A program made the translations under genes and the position numbers. 64,000 bases of DNA, from contig NZ_FNTQ01000001.1 in the NCBI RefSeq assembly GCF_900105755.1, positions 6,572,001 through 6,636,000 of the forward strand, in the 5' to 3' direction. The DNA comes from Streptomyces sp. Ag109_O5-10 (lineage in GTDB: Bacteria; Actinomycetota; Actinomycetes; Streptomycetales; Streptomycetaceae). Positions 26,921 through 34,533 of this stretch are shown here, piece after piece. The notes under the pieces are model-generated. The model was not told the DNA's origin and searched no databases. It worked only from the letters and a program-made list of their open reading frames with translations. Every line of letters starts with the position of its first letter. Position 1 is the stretch's first letter.

Positions 26921-28957
26921 ATGGCCCTGGAAACGACGGACACCCAGGCGAAGGACGCGGAGCGGGTGCCCGGCAACGTGCTGGTCCCGATCGGCGCGCT
27001 GCTGCTCGGGCTGTTGCTGGCCGCGCTGGACCAGACGATCGTGTCGACGGCGCTGCCGACCATCGTCAGTGACCTCGGCGGCCTCGAACACCTGTCGTGG
27101 GTGGTCACCGCCTACCTGCTGGCCTCCACCGCCGCCACCCCGCTGTGGGGCAAGCTCGGCGACCAGTACGGGCGCAAGCGGCTCTTCCAGCTCGCGATCG
27201 TGATCTTCCTCATCGGGTCGGCGCTGTGCGGAGTGGCCCAGGACATGGGTGAGCTGATCGGCTTCCGCGCCCTGCAGGGGCTGGGCGGCGGCGGGCTGCT
27301 GGTGCTGTCGATGGCGATCGTGGGGGACATCGTGCCGCCGCGTGAACGGGGCCGGTACCAGGGGCTGTTCGGTGCCGTGTTCGGCGCCACCAGCGTGCTC
27401 GGGCCGCTGCTCGGCGGGGTGCTCACCGAGCAGCTGAGCTGGCGCTGGGTGTTCTACGTCAACCTGCCCGTCGGCGTCGTCGCGCTGGCGGTGATCGCCG
27501 TCGCGCTGCACATCCCACGCCGGAGGGCCCGCCACGTCATCGACTACCTCGGCACCCTCCTGATCGCCGCCGTCGCCACCTGCCTGGTGCTGGTGGCCTC
27601 GCTGGGCGGGACGACGTGGGCATGGGGGTCGGCGCAGATCATCGGGCTCGTGGTCGTCGGGGTGGCACTCGCCGTCGCCTTCGTCGCCGTCGAGCGGCGG
27701 GCCGCCGAACCCGTGCTCCCGCTGACCCTCTTCGGCGTCCGTACTTTCACCCTCGCCGCCGTGATCAGCTTCGTCGTCGGGTTCGCGATGTTCGGCGCGA
27801 TGACCTACCTGCCGACCTTCCTCCAGGTCGTGCAGGGCATCTCACCGACCCTGTCGGGCGTGCACATGCTGCCGATGGTGATCGGGCTGCTGCTGTCGTC
27901 CACGCTCTCCGGGCAGGTCGTCAGCCGTACCGGGCACTGGAAGGTGTTCCCGGTCGCCGGCACCGGCGTGACCACCATCGGGCTGCTGCTCCTGCACCGG
28001 CTCGACGAACACAGCTCGACCGCCCAGATGAGCGCCTACTTCTTCGTCTTCGGCCTGGGCCTCGGCCTGGTCATGCAGGTGCTGGTGCTCATAGTCCAGA
28101 ACGCCGTCTCGTACGAGGACCTCGGCGTCGCCACCTCCGGCGCCACCTTCTTCCGCTCCATCGGGGCCTCCTTCGGCGTCGCCGTCTTCGGCTCCGTCTT
28201 CGCGGGCCGGCTCGCCGACAAGCTCGCCGACGCCTTCCGCGGCGTCCGCCTCCCGCCCGGCGCCACCCCGGAAGCCCTCAAGGCCGACCCGCGCGGCATC
28301 GCCACCCTGCCGCCCGCGCTGCGTCCGGCCGCCCTGCACGCGTACGCGTCCTCGATCACGGACGTCTTCCTGTACGCCGCCCCGGTCGCCCTCCTCGGCT
28401 TCGCCCTCGCCTGGTTCCTCAAGGAGGACCCGCTGCGCGGCTCGGTCACCGCGCCGGACGCCTCCGAGACCATCCCGCCCAACCCGGTTCACCGGTCGTC
28501 GTACGACGAGTGCTCCCGGGCGCTCTCCCTGCTCGCCACCCGCGAGGGGCGCCGGGAGGTCTACCGGAAGATCAACGCGCGGGCCGGTCACGCCGACCTG
28601 CTGCCCGCCTCCGGCTGGCTGCTGCTGCGGATCCGGAAGTACGGCTCCGTGGAGCCGGGGCGGCTCGCCGAGCGCGGCCCGGTCCCGATGAACGTCGTCC
28701 TGGCGGGCGCCCGCCAGCTGGAGGAGCGGCACCTCGCCGACCGCCTCGGCCTCGACCTGACCCTCACCGAGCAGGGCCGCGAGGTCGCCGACCGGCTCGC
28801 CGGGGCCCGCGAGGAGTCCCTGGCCGACCTCCTCGGCGACTGGTGGAGCCCGGACCGGCCCACCGACCTGGACCGCCTGGTGAAGGAACTGACCGACGAA
28901 CTGTGCGGCACTGAACGCGAACAGCCCCAGCACCCCGCGGCCGGACAGGTCAGCTGA
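26921..28957 (+). CDS. DHA2 (EmrB/QacA) drug-efflux MFS protein fused to MarR-like domain
   Basis: The 678-residue protein has about 14 membrane segments in residues 15-535, with GKLGDQYGRKR (loop 2-3), DQTIVSTALPTI in helix 1 and the GPLLGG motif C of drug antiporters. After the last helix, residues 540-665 form a winged-helix, MarR-like domain (LLLRIRKYGSVEP, then LTLTEQGREVADRL). The ATG at 26921 follows GGGAGG. Transporter and sensor are normally separate divergent genes, so this fusion is unusual and suggests membrane-tethered sensing or regulation. The substrate is unknown; multidrug export is inferred. Confidence 0.9.
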   Translation: MALETTDTQAKDAERVPGNVLVPIGALLLGLLLAALDQTIVSTALPTIVSDLGGLEHLSWVVTAYLLASTAATPLWGKLGDQYGRKRLFQLAIVIFLIGSALCGVAQDMGELIGFRALQGLGGGGLLVLSMAIVGDIVPPRERGRYQGLFGAVFGATSVLGPLLGGVLTEQLSWRWVFYVNLPVGVVALAVIAVALHIPRRRARHVIDYLGTLLIAAVATCLVLVASLGGTTWAWGSAQIIGLVVVGVALAVAFVAVERRAAEPVLPLTLFGVRTFTLAAVISFVVGFAMFGAMTYLPTFLQVVQGISPTLSGVHMLPMVIGLLLSSTLSGQVVSRTGHWKVFPVAGTGVTTIGLLLLHRLDEHSSTAQMSAYFFVFGLGLGLVMQVLVLIVQNAVSYEDLGVATSGATFFRSIGASFGVAVFGSVFAGRLADKLADAFRGVRLPPGATPEALKADPRGIATLPPALRPAALHAYASSITDVFLYAAPVALLGFALAWFLKEDPLRGSVTAPDASETIPPNPVHRSSYDECSRALSLLATREGRREVYRKINARAGHADLLPASGWLLLRIRKYGSVEPGRLAERGPVPMNVVLAGARQLEERHLADRLGLDLTLTEQGREVADRLAGAREESLADLLGDWWSPDRPTDLDRLVKELTDELCGTEREQPQHPAAGQVS

Positions 28958-29447
28958 CGAGCTCCTTGCGGAACCAGTGCTCGGCGTAGACGTCGTCGTT
29001 GTGCCGCGCGGTCTCCGTGTAGCCGAGCCGCGCGTACAGGGCGCGGGCCTCCACCAGGTCGGTGCGGGTGTCCAGGACGATCCGCGCGGCCCCGAGGGCA
29101 CGGGCCGCGTCCTCGGCCGCCGTGACGAGGAGGGCGGCCCCGCCCCGGCCGCGCAGCCCCTCGTGCACGAAGACCCGGGTGAGTTCGGCGGTGGCCGGTT
29201 CCAGGAGCCGTACGCCCGCGCTGCCGGCCGGCTCACCGTCGTACCGCGCGATCAGCAACCGGCCTGTGGGCGGGGCCAGTTCGGAGCCCGGCCGGGCGGC
29301 GATCTCCCGGTGCAGCTCGGCCGGGTCGGTGCGGCGGCCCTCGTGGCGCAGGTACCAGCGGTCGCTGACCTCCGTGTAGTACGCCCGCCACAGGGCGCGG
29401 GCGGCGGCGGAGTCCGGGCGTTCCGGGGCGATCGTCCAGGAGGTCAT
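28950..29447 (-). CDS. GNAT family N-acetyltransferase
   Basis: The 165-residue protein contains the acetyl-CoA loop GLRGRGGAALLVTA at about 100-113 and the downstream GAARIVLDTRTDLVEARALYARLGYTET block typical of the GNAT fold. The substrate is not predictable. It is convergent with the MFS-MarR gene, overlapping 8 bases at their 3' ends, and divergent from the small membrane-protein pair. Confidence 0.85.
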   Translation of the reverse strand: MTSWTIAPERPDSAAARALWRAYYTEVSDRWYLRHEGRRTDPAELHREIAARPGSELAPPTGRLLIARYDGEPAGSAGVRLLEPATAELTRVFVHEGLRGRGGAALLVTAAEDAARALGAARIVLDTRTDLVEARALYARLGYTETARHNDDVYAEHWFRKELVS

Positions 29448-29597
29448 GGGGCGTAGTGTCCGGCGGTCCGGGGTGGTCCGCGCAACCGGATATCGGCGGC
29501 CGGGTCCTGTTCCGGACGGCCGGGCTGTTTGCCGGGCGGTGTGCGGGTCACCCGGTGGGGGAGACGGCCCGTCGGGCCGAGACACCGGAAGGCAACC

Positions 29598-30245
29598 ATG
29601 TCCACAGGCTTGATCATCGCGATTGTGATCGTGGCCGCCGTGGTCGTCGTCGCGGCCCTGCTGGCCGTGCGCGCCAGGGGCAGCGGCCCGCAGGGCCTGA
29701 AGCAGCGCTTCGGACCCGAGTACGAGCGGACGGTGGCCCAGCACGGCGGCGACACCAAGGCGGCCGAGCAGGAACTCGCCGAGCGGGTGCAGCGCCACGG
29801 CGGACTGCACGAGCGCGAGCTGGAACCGGCGGAGCGGGAACGCTACGAGGCCCGCTGGACCACCGCACAGGAGCACTTCGTCGACTCGCCCCGGGAGTCC
29901 GTGGCCGAGATCGACCTGCTGCTCGCCGAACTGGCCGCAGACCGCGGCTTCCCGGCCGGCACGGACTACGAGGACCAGGTGGCCGCGCTCTCCGTGCACC
30001 ACGCCGACCACGTCGACGGCTACCGCCGCGTCCACCGTGCTGTCCAGGCCCCGGTGGGCGGGTCGCCGCAGAGCCAGGCCGGGACCGAGGAGATGCGGAT
30101 GGCCATGATCGAGGCCCGCTCCCTCTTCGTCGACCTGGTCAGCCCCTCGTCCCACGAGCACGGCCGGCACCGCGCCGGTGTCGGTGCCGACACCGGCGGA
30201 CACCTGCCCTGGTCCGCCGACCAGACCCGCCCGAAGGAGAGTTGA
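29598..30245 (+). CDS. Membrane-anchored hypothetical protein
   Basis: The 215-residue protein has one N-terminal membrane anchor (MSTGLIIAIVIVAAVVVVAALLAVRA) followed by a soluble helical domain with HFVDSPRESVAEID (about 93-106) and a C-terminal TEEMRMAMIEARSLFVDLV. The ATG at 29598 follows GGAAGG and gives a proper anchor. It is followed five bases downstream by a gene whose soluble part resembles it, so the pair probably arose by duplication. Function unknown. Confidence 0.7.
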   Translation: MSTGLIIAIVIVAAVVVVAALLAVRARGSGPQGLKQRFGPEYERTVAQHGGDTKAAEQELAERVQRHGGLHERELEPAERERYEARWTTAQEHFVDSPRESVAEIDLLLAELAADRGFPAGTDYEDQVAALSVHHADHVDGYRRVHRAVQAPVGGSPQSQAGTEEMRMAMIEARSLFVDLVSPSSHEHGRHRAGVGADTGGHLPWSADQTRPKES

Positions 30246-30250
30246 CCGAC

Positions 30251-30784
30251 ATGACCGACGCCAGGACCGGATCATCGGGCCGCCGCCCCGTCGGCGGTGA
30301 CGTGTATCCCGGCGGCAGCGCGATGCCCCCGGGACGTGAGGAGGAGACAACCGACCGGGACGACGCCGCCGTCAGCGGTGTCACCCCGGGACAGGAGAAA
30401 CCCGAACGCGCGGCGGCCCGGGACGACCGGGACGACGCCGGGCCGGCGGTGCTGGTGGCCGGTGACGGCCCGGGGCACGAGACGGACGCGGGCCGCGGCG
30501 GCGAGCAACTGATGCCCCGCGAGGAGTGCGGACAGCTGGAGCGCAGGCTCCAGCAGGCGGTCACCGGTTTCGTCGACGAGCCGCGGGCGGCCGTCGAGGA
30601 GGCCGACCGGGCCGTCGAGGAGATCACCGCCCGCTTCACCGACGCCGTCGACCGGCGCCGCCGCACCCTGCGCGGCAGCTGGCAGTCCGCCGACGCGAAC
30701 CGCCCCGGCAGCGCCGACACCGAGCAGCTCCGGCTGGCCCTGCGCGACTACCGCGAACTGGCGGACCGGCTGCTGCACATGTGA
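30251..30784 (+). CDS. Hypothetical soluble protein, paralogue of upstream gene
   Basis: The 177-residue protein starts at the ATG after AAGGAG. The first 95 residues are disordered and acidic (Asp/Gly/Pro/Arg). The C-terminal half repeats the pattern of the upstream protein: GFVDEPRAAVEEAD corresponds to HFVDSPRESVAEID, and TEQLRLALRDYRELADRLL to TEEMRMAMIEARSLFVDLV. It has no membrane segment. Function unknown. Confidence 0.7.
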   Translation: MTDARTGSSGRRPVGGDVYPGGSAMPPGREEETTDRDDAAVSGVTPGQEKPERAAARDDRDDAGPAVLVAGDGPGHETDAGRGGEQLMPREECGQLERRLQQAVTGFVDEPRAAVEEADRAVEEITARFTDAVDRRRRTLRGSWQSADANRPGSADTEQLRLALRDYRELADRLLHM

Positions 30785-30820
30785 GTCACCCGAGCCGCCC
30801 GCACCCGTGTCACCCGCGCG

Positions 30821-31267
30821 TCACCCGCGCGGGTCCGGCTCCGGGTGCTCCCGCTGCGCACCGGCCGCCGTCCGGCGCTCCCGCCACTCGCGTACGACCT
30901 CCTCGACGTCGTACGGCTTCTTGCCCAGCGGGGGCCCGGGCGGCGGCTTGAACATCATGTCGCGGATCTTGACGTTGACATCCGTGATGATCTTGCGGAC
31001 GATCCGCTCCGAAGGCGCCGCGTAGGCGGCCGTCAGCGCGTCCTCGGCCTCCTTGCGCAGGGCGAGCGTCGGTGGCAGCACAGCCAGGCCCTCCCGGGCC
31101 ATCTTCCTTTTGATCCACCACAGTTCGTCGTACGACGTCTCCAAAGCCGCGGGCAGCGGCTCGCCCGCGCCCGGCAGCCGGTCGAACTCACCGCGCCGCT
31201 GGGCGTCTTGAATCTGCTTGTCGACCCAGGACTCGAACGGTACCCCGGGTGGCTTTCGCTCGGTCAT
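30821..31267 (-). CDS. DUF1992 (DnaJC28-like conserved domain) protein
   Basis: The 148-residue protein contains the DUF1992 signature: WVDKQIQDAQRRGEFDRLPGAG(E)PL near the N-terminus, then a helical region with LREEAED-like and RKIITDVNVKIRD segments. The family is the conserved domain of DnaJ homologue subfamily C member 28 but lacks a J domain in bacteria. No role is known. It is divergent from the FHA gene. Confidence 0.85.
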   Translation of the reverse strand: MTERKPPGVPFESWVDKQIQDAQRRGEFDRLPGAGEPLPAALETSYDELWWIKRKMAREGLAVLPPTLALRKEAEDALTAAYAAPSERIVRKIITDVNVKIRDMMFKPPPGPPLGKKPYDVEEVVREWRERRTAAGAQREHPEPDPRG

Positions 31268-31368
31268 GACTCCATTGTGCCGGACGCGGCCCGGCCGGGC
31301 GTTTTATCATGCGCCGGAGATCCACGACGGATCACGAAGGATTCAGGAACCGTCCAGGGGGAACGCAC

Positions 31369-31758
31369 GTGCTCGAACTCACCATGGCCTCCGTGTCCGG
31401 AGAAGCGGGCGAGACGGCCGGAATGCTCATGGCCGACGCGCCCAGCGACCCGGGTGCCGTGTTGCGAGTGGGCCGCGACGCCGCCGCCTGCCGGCTGATC
31501 ACGCCCGACGACTGGCTGTTCGTCTCCCGGGTGCACCTGGAGTTCCTGTGCGGGCCCGAGGGCGGCTGGCAGGTCACCTGGCTGCGCGGCTCCCAGGCCG
31601 AACCCTCCTCCGAGGTCCTGCTGACCGTCGGCGAGTACGCCCAGGCCATCGCGTACGGCGGCACGGTCGCGCTGCCCCGGGGCGGCTCCGGCGAGATCGT
31701 CATCCGGGACCGCACCGCCCCGCGCAGCGTCAACGTGGGCTTCTACCAGGAGGGTTGA
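31369..31758 (+). CDS. FHA-like domain protein
   Basis: This 129-residue protein fits an FHA fold: VLRVGRDAAACRL (Gly-Arg of strand 3), then DWLFVSRVHLEFLCGPEGGW (Ser and His of the phosphothreonine pocket), then TWLRGSQ in place of the usual Asn-Gly. FHA domains bind phosphothreonine and act downstream of Ser/Thr kinases. There is no other domain. The GTG at 31369 follows AGGGGG. It is a single gene between DUF1992 and the O-methyltransferase. Confidence 0.7.
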   Translation: MLELTMASVSGEAGETAGMLMADAPSDPGAVLRVGRDAAACRLITPDDWLFVSRVHLEFLCGPEGGWQVTWLRGSQAEPSSEVLLTVGEYAQAIAYGGTVALPRGGSGEIVIRDRTAPRSVNVGFYQEG

Positions 31759-31790
31759 GCGACAACGCGCAGGCGGGCCGGCCCGCCGGG

Positions 31791-32462
31791 TCAGTCGAGG
31801 ACCCGCGCCAGCGCGAAGCCGTCGTAGCCCTTGCTGCCGACCGTCTGGATCGCCGTGCCGGTCAGCCTCGGGTGGGCCGCGATCAGCTCGATCGCGGCGC
31901 GGGTGCCGACCACGTCCGGCTCGGGGCTCTCGGCGTCGACGACCCGGCCGCCGCGCACCACGTTGTCGACGATGATCAGGCTGCCGGTGCGGGTGAGCCG
32001 GAGCGCCCACTCCACGTAGTGCGGGTTGTTGGCCTTGTCGGCGTCGATGAAGACCAGGTCGAAGGGGGCCGGGTTCTCGTCGGCGAGCTTGGGCAGCGAC
32101 TCCAGGGCGGGCCCCACCCGTACCTCGACCAGCTTCTCCAGGCCCGCGCGCGCGATGTTGCGGACCGCGATCTCGGCGTGGTGGGCGCTGTACTCCAGCG
32201 AGATCAGCCTGCCGTCGGCGGGCAGCGCACGGGCCAGCCAGATGGTGCTGTAGCCGCCCAGGGTGCCGATCTCCAGGATGTTCCGGGCGTCCTGGATCTG
32301 CGCGAGGAGCTGGAGCAGTTTGCCCTGGTTGGCGGTGACGTTGACGTGCGGAAGCTCGTTCGCCTCGCTCTCCCGCAGCGCCGCCTGCAGCGACTCGTCG
32401 TCCGGTGACAGGTGGCTGGTGAAGTAGAAGTCGACGTCGTCCCAGAGCTGAGAGCCGCTCAT
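31791..32462 (-). CDS. SAM-dependent O-methyltransferase (family 3, CCoAOMT/COMT-like)
   Basis: The 223-residue protein matches bacterial class I O-methyltransferases. The SAM motif LEIGTLGGYST is at about 64-74, followed by LISLEY and the metal-binding FIDADKANN at about 139-147, with VDNVVRGG after it. These enzymes methylate catechol-type substrates with Mg2+. No biosynthetic neighbours are present. Upstream lies an imperfect 30-bp palindrome that could be its operator. Confidence 0.9.
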   Translation of the reverse strand: MSGSQLWDDVDFYFTSHLSPDDESLQAALRESEANELPHVNVTANQGKLLQLLAQIQDARNILEIGTLGGYSTIWLARALPADGRLISLEYSAHHAEIAVRNIARAGLEKLVEVRVGPALESLPKLADENPAPFDLVFIDADKANNPHYVEWALRLTRTGSLIIVDNVVRGGRVVDAESPEPDVVGTRAAIELIAAHPRLTGTAIQTVGSKGYDGFALARVLD

Positions 32463-32496
32463 GCGTCCGTTGCCTTTCGCCTATGCAGATCGCCGT

Positions 32497-32526
32497 CCAG
32501 TGCAGCTACCTGGATAGCACTACTGG
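32497..32526. promoter_or_regulatory. 30-bp imperfect palindrome upstream of the O-methyltransferase
   Basis: The sequence reads CCAGTGCAGCTACCTGG then ATAGCACTACTGG and is an imperfect inverted repeat centred near 32512, about 35 bases before the O-methyltransferase start. The half-site AGTGCAGCTA recurs at 34280-34289 in the upstream region of the MHS transporter gene. A shared repressor is possible; no regulator gene is adjacent. Confidence 0.4.
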
Positions 32527-32694
32527 GGCGGCGACGGGGGGCGGCAGCGGCGGGCGGCGGGAGTGTCGTACGGCCGTCAGGGAGGCGGCCGTGACGGCCG
32601 GCAGCAGTGCGGCGGCGACCGTCGGCAGCCGGGCCGGGACGTCGGCCAGGGGTGGGGGGTGTGCCTGTTTCGTCGGGTGCGGGGTGGTGGGGGC

Positions 32695-32766
32695 TTGTCG
32701 CGCAGTTCCCCGCGCCCCCGCGTCCCTGGGGGTCCCCCGGCCTTCGGTCGGGGGACCCCCAGGGAC
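32695..32766 (-). terminator. Long hairpin terminator plus GCGC repeat downstream of the MHS transporter gene
   Basis: GTCCCTGGGGGTCCCCC (32722-32738) pairs perfectly with GGGGGACCCCCAGGGAC (32750-32766), giving a 17-bp stem and an 11-nt loop. It lies 15 bases past the stop of the minus-strand transporter. Directly beside it (32695-32718) is a minus-strand copy of the dispersed GCGCGGGGAACTGCGCGA repeat. The two together probably end transcription of the transporter gene. Confidence 0.75.
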
Positions 32767-32780
32767 CCGTCAGGGCGCTG

Positions 32781-34160
32781 CTAGCGGGCTTCGACGGAAG
32801 GTGCCGAGCCCGGGAGAGGCTTGCCAGCTGTTTCTGTCATGCGCCAGGCGGCGAAGCCGCCGACCACCGCCGCGGCCATCATGTAGTACGCGGGCATCAT
32901 CAGGTTCCCCGTCGCTCCGATCAGGGCCGTCACCGCGAGCGGGGTCGTGCCGCCGAAGAGGGAGACCGAGATGTTGAAGCCGATGGACAGGGAGCCGTAG
33001 CGGACCCGGGTGGGGAAGAGGGCCGGGAGGGCGGCCGGCATCGCTGCCGTGAAGCAGACCAGGAGGAGGCCGAGGGCGCCCATGCCGAGGCCGACCGCGA
33101 GCAGGCTGCCCTGGCGGATCAGGAGGAGGGCGGGGACGGAGAGGAACAGGAAGCCCGCGCAGCCCGCCGCGATCACCGGGCGGCGGCCGACACGGTCGGT
33201 GAGGGCGCCGGCGAACGGCTGGACGATCATCATCAGCGCCATCACGCCGAGGACGACCAGCAGGCCGTGCGTCTCGTCGTACTTCAGCTCACTGGTGAGG
33301 TAGCTGGGCATGTACGACAGCAGCATGTAGTCGGTGACGTTGAAGACCAGGACCAGGGCCATGCACAGGAGCAGGGCGGGCCACTGGCTGGTGATCATCT
33401 CGCGGAGCGGGACCTTCGGGCGGGCCGACTCCGCCTTCTCGACCTCCGCCGCGAACGCCGGGGTCTCCTCCAGGCGCATCCGCAGGTAGAGGCCGACGAT
33501 GCCCATCGGGCCCGCGATCAGGAACGGGATGCGCCAGCCCCAGGAGGTCAGGTCGTCCGCGGACAGCAGGGCCGTCATCAGGGTCACCAGGCCGGCGCCG
33601 CCGATGTAGCCCGCCAGCGTGCCGAACTCCAGCCAGCTGCCGAAGAAGCCGCGCTTCTTGTCCGGCGCGTACTCGGCGATGAAGGTGGACGCGCCCGCGT
33701 ACTCGCCGCCGGTGGAGAAGCCCTGGACCAGGCGGGCGGCGAGGAGCAGCAGCGGGGCGCCGACGCCGATCGACGCGTAGGACGGGATCAGGCCGATCGC
33801 GAAGGTGCCCGCCGCCATCATGATCATGGTGACGGCGAGGACCTTCTGGCGGCCCACGCGGTCGCCGAGCGGGCCGAAGACCATGCCCCCGAGCGGGCGG
33901 ACCAGGAAGGCCGCGGCGAAGGCGCCGAACGTGGACAGCAACTGGGCGGTCGGGTTGCCGGACGGGAAGAAGACCTTGCCCAGCGTCACCGCGATGTAGC
34001 TGTAGACGCCGAAGTCGAACCACTCCATGGCGTTGCCGAGCGCGGCCGCCTTCACGGCGCGCTTCACCAGCGCGGGGTCGGTGACGGTCGGCGCGGCGGC
34101 GGTGGCCGTACGGGGGCCGGGGAGCTGCGCGGACGGGGTGACTGCTGTGGCGGTCGCCAA
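32781..34160 (-). CDS. MHS-family (ProP/KgtP-like) metabolite:H+ symporter
   Basis: The 459-residue protein has 12 membrane segments. It shows the metabolite:H+ symporter signatures GNAMEWFDFGVYSY (about 42-55), GDRVGRQKV (about 98-106), LVQGFSTGGEYAG and TDRVGRRPV in the second half. MHS members import osmolytes or organic acids such as proline/betaine, alpha-ketoglutarate or citrate; the substrate is not fixed by sequence. The TTG at 34160 is the only reasonable start for the full N-terminus, but the nearest AGGTAGG is 14 bases away, so the start is uncertain. Confidence 0.85.
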   Translation of the reverse strand: MATATAVTPSAQLPGPRTATAAAPTVTDPALVKRAVKAAALGNAMEWFDFGVYSYIAVTLGKVFFPSGNPTAQLLSTFGAFAAAFLVRPLGGMVFGPLGDRVGRQKVLAVTMIMMAAGTFAIGLIPSYASIGVGAPLLLLAARLVQGFSTGGEYAGASTFIAEYAPDKKRGFFGSWLEFGTLAGYIGGAGLVTLMTALLSADDLTSWGWRIPFLIAGPMGIVGLYLRMRLEETPAFAAEVEKAESARPKVPLREMITSQWPALLLCMALVLVFNVTDYMLLSYMPSYLTSELKYDETHGLLVVLGVMALMMIVQPFAGALTDRVGRRPVIAAGCAGFLFLSVPALLLIRQGSLLAVGLGMGALGLLLVCFTAAMPAALPALFPTRVRYGSLSIGFNISVSLFGGTTPLAVTALIGATGNLMMPAYYMMAAAVVGGFAAWRMTETAGKPLPGSAPSVEAR

Positions 34161-34533
34161 AACGGGGCTCGCCTACCTTTCGTGGGGGACGGGGGCGCGG
34201 CCCGTACGGCGGTGGACGGGACGAAAAGCGACGATAGGAGCACTTGGGGGCGTTACGTCGCGTACGCACTTACCTGCACAGTGCAGCTAAATGTGCTGTA
34301 CGCAGGGACGTCTGCCCGCCCGCGGGGCCGTATGCAGGCCGGACACTGTGATCCTTGTCGCGCTCCGTGGGTGCGACCGGGCCGCCCGTGCCCTGTCGAA
34401 TTCGTCGTCTTCCGGTCAGAAGGCGACCGGATGTCAGGCGAAGAGGGGGTTGCCTGCGTCTGTGCACAGAGGTGGTGGGAGCCTCGTAGGGTTCTCAGAC
34501 GACGTGCGGGACGCGGCGGGAGGCCGGCGAGGC
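34161..34533. other. 373-bp intergenic region with a perfect 13-bp palindrome
   Basis: This region separates the divergent MHS transporter and GT87-PAP2 genes. CTGCACAGTGCAG (34274-34286) is a perfect 13-base palindrome about 115 bases upstream of the transporter start, followed by CTAAATGTGCTGTA. It is the best operator candidate. No RNA element or gene is visible in the rest. Confidence 0.5.
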
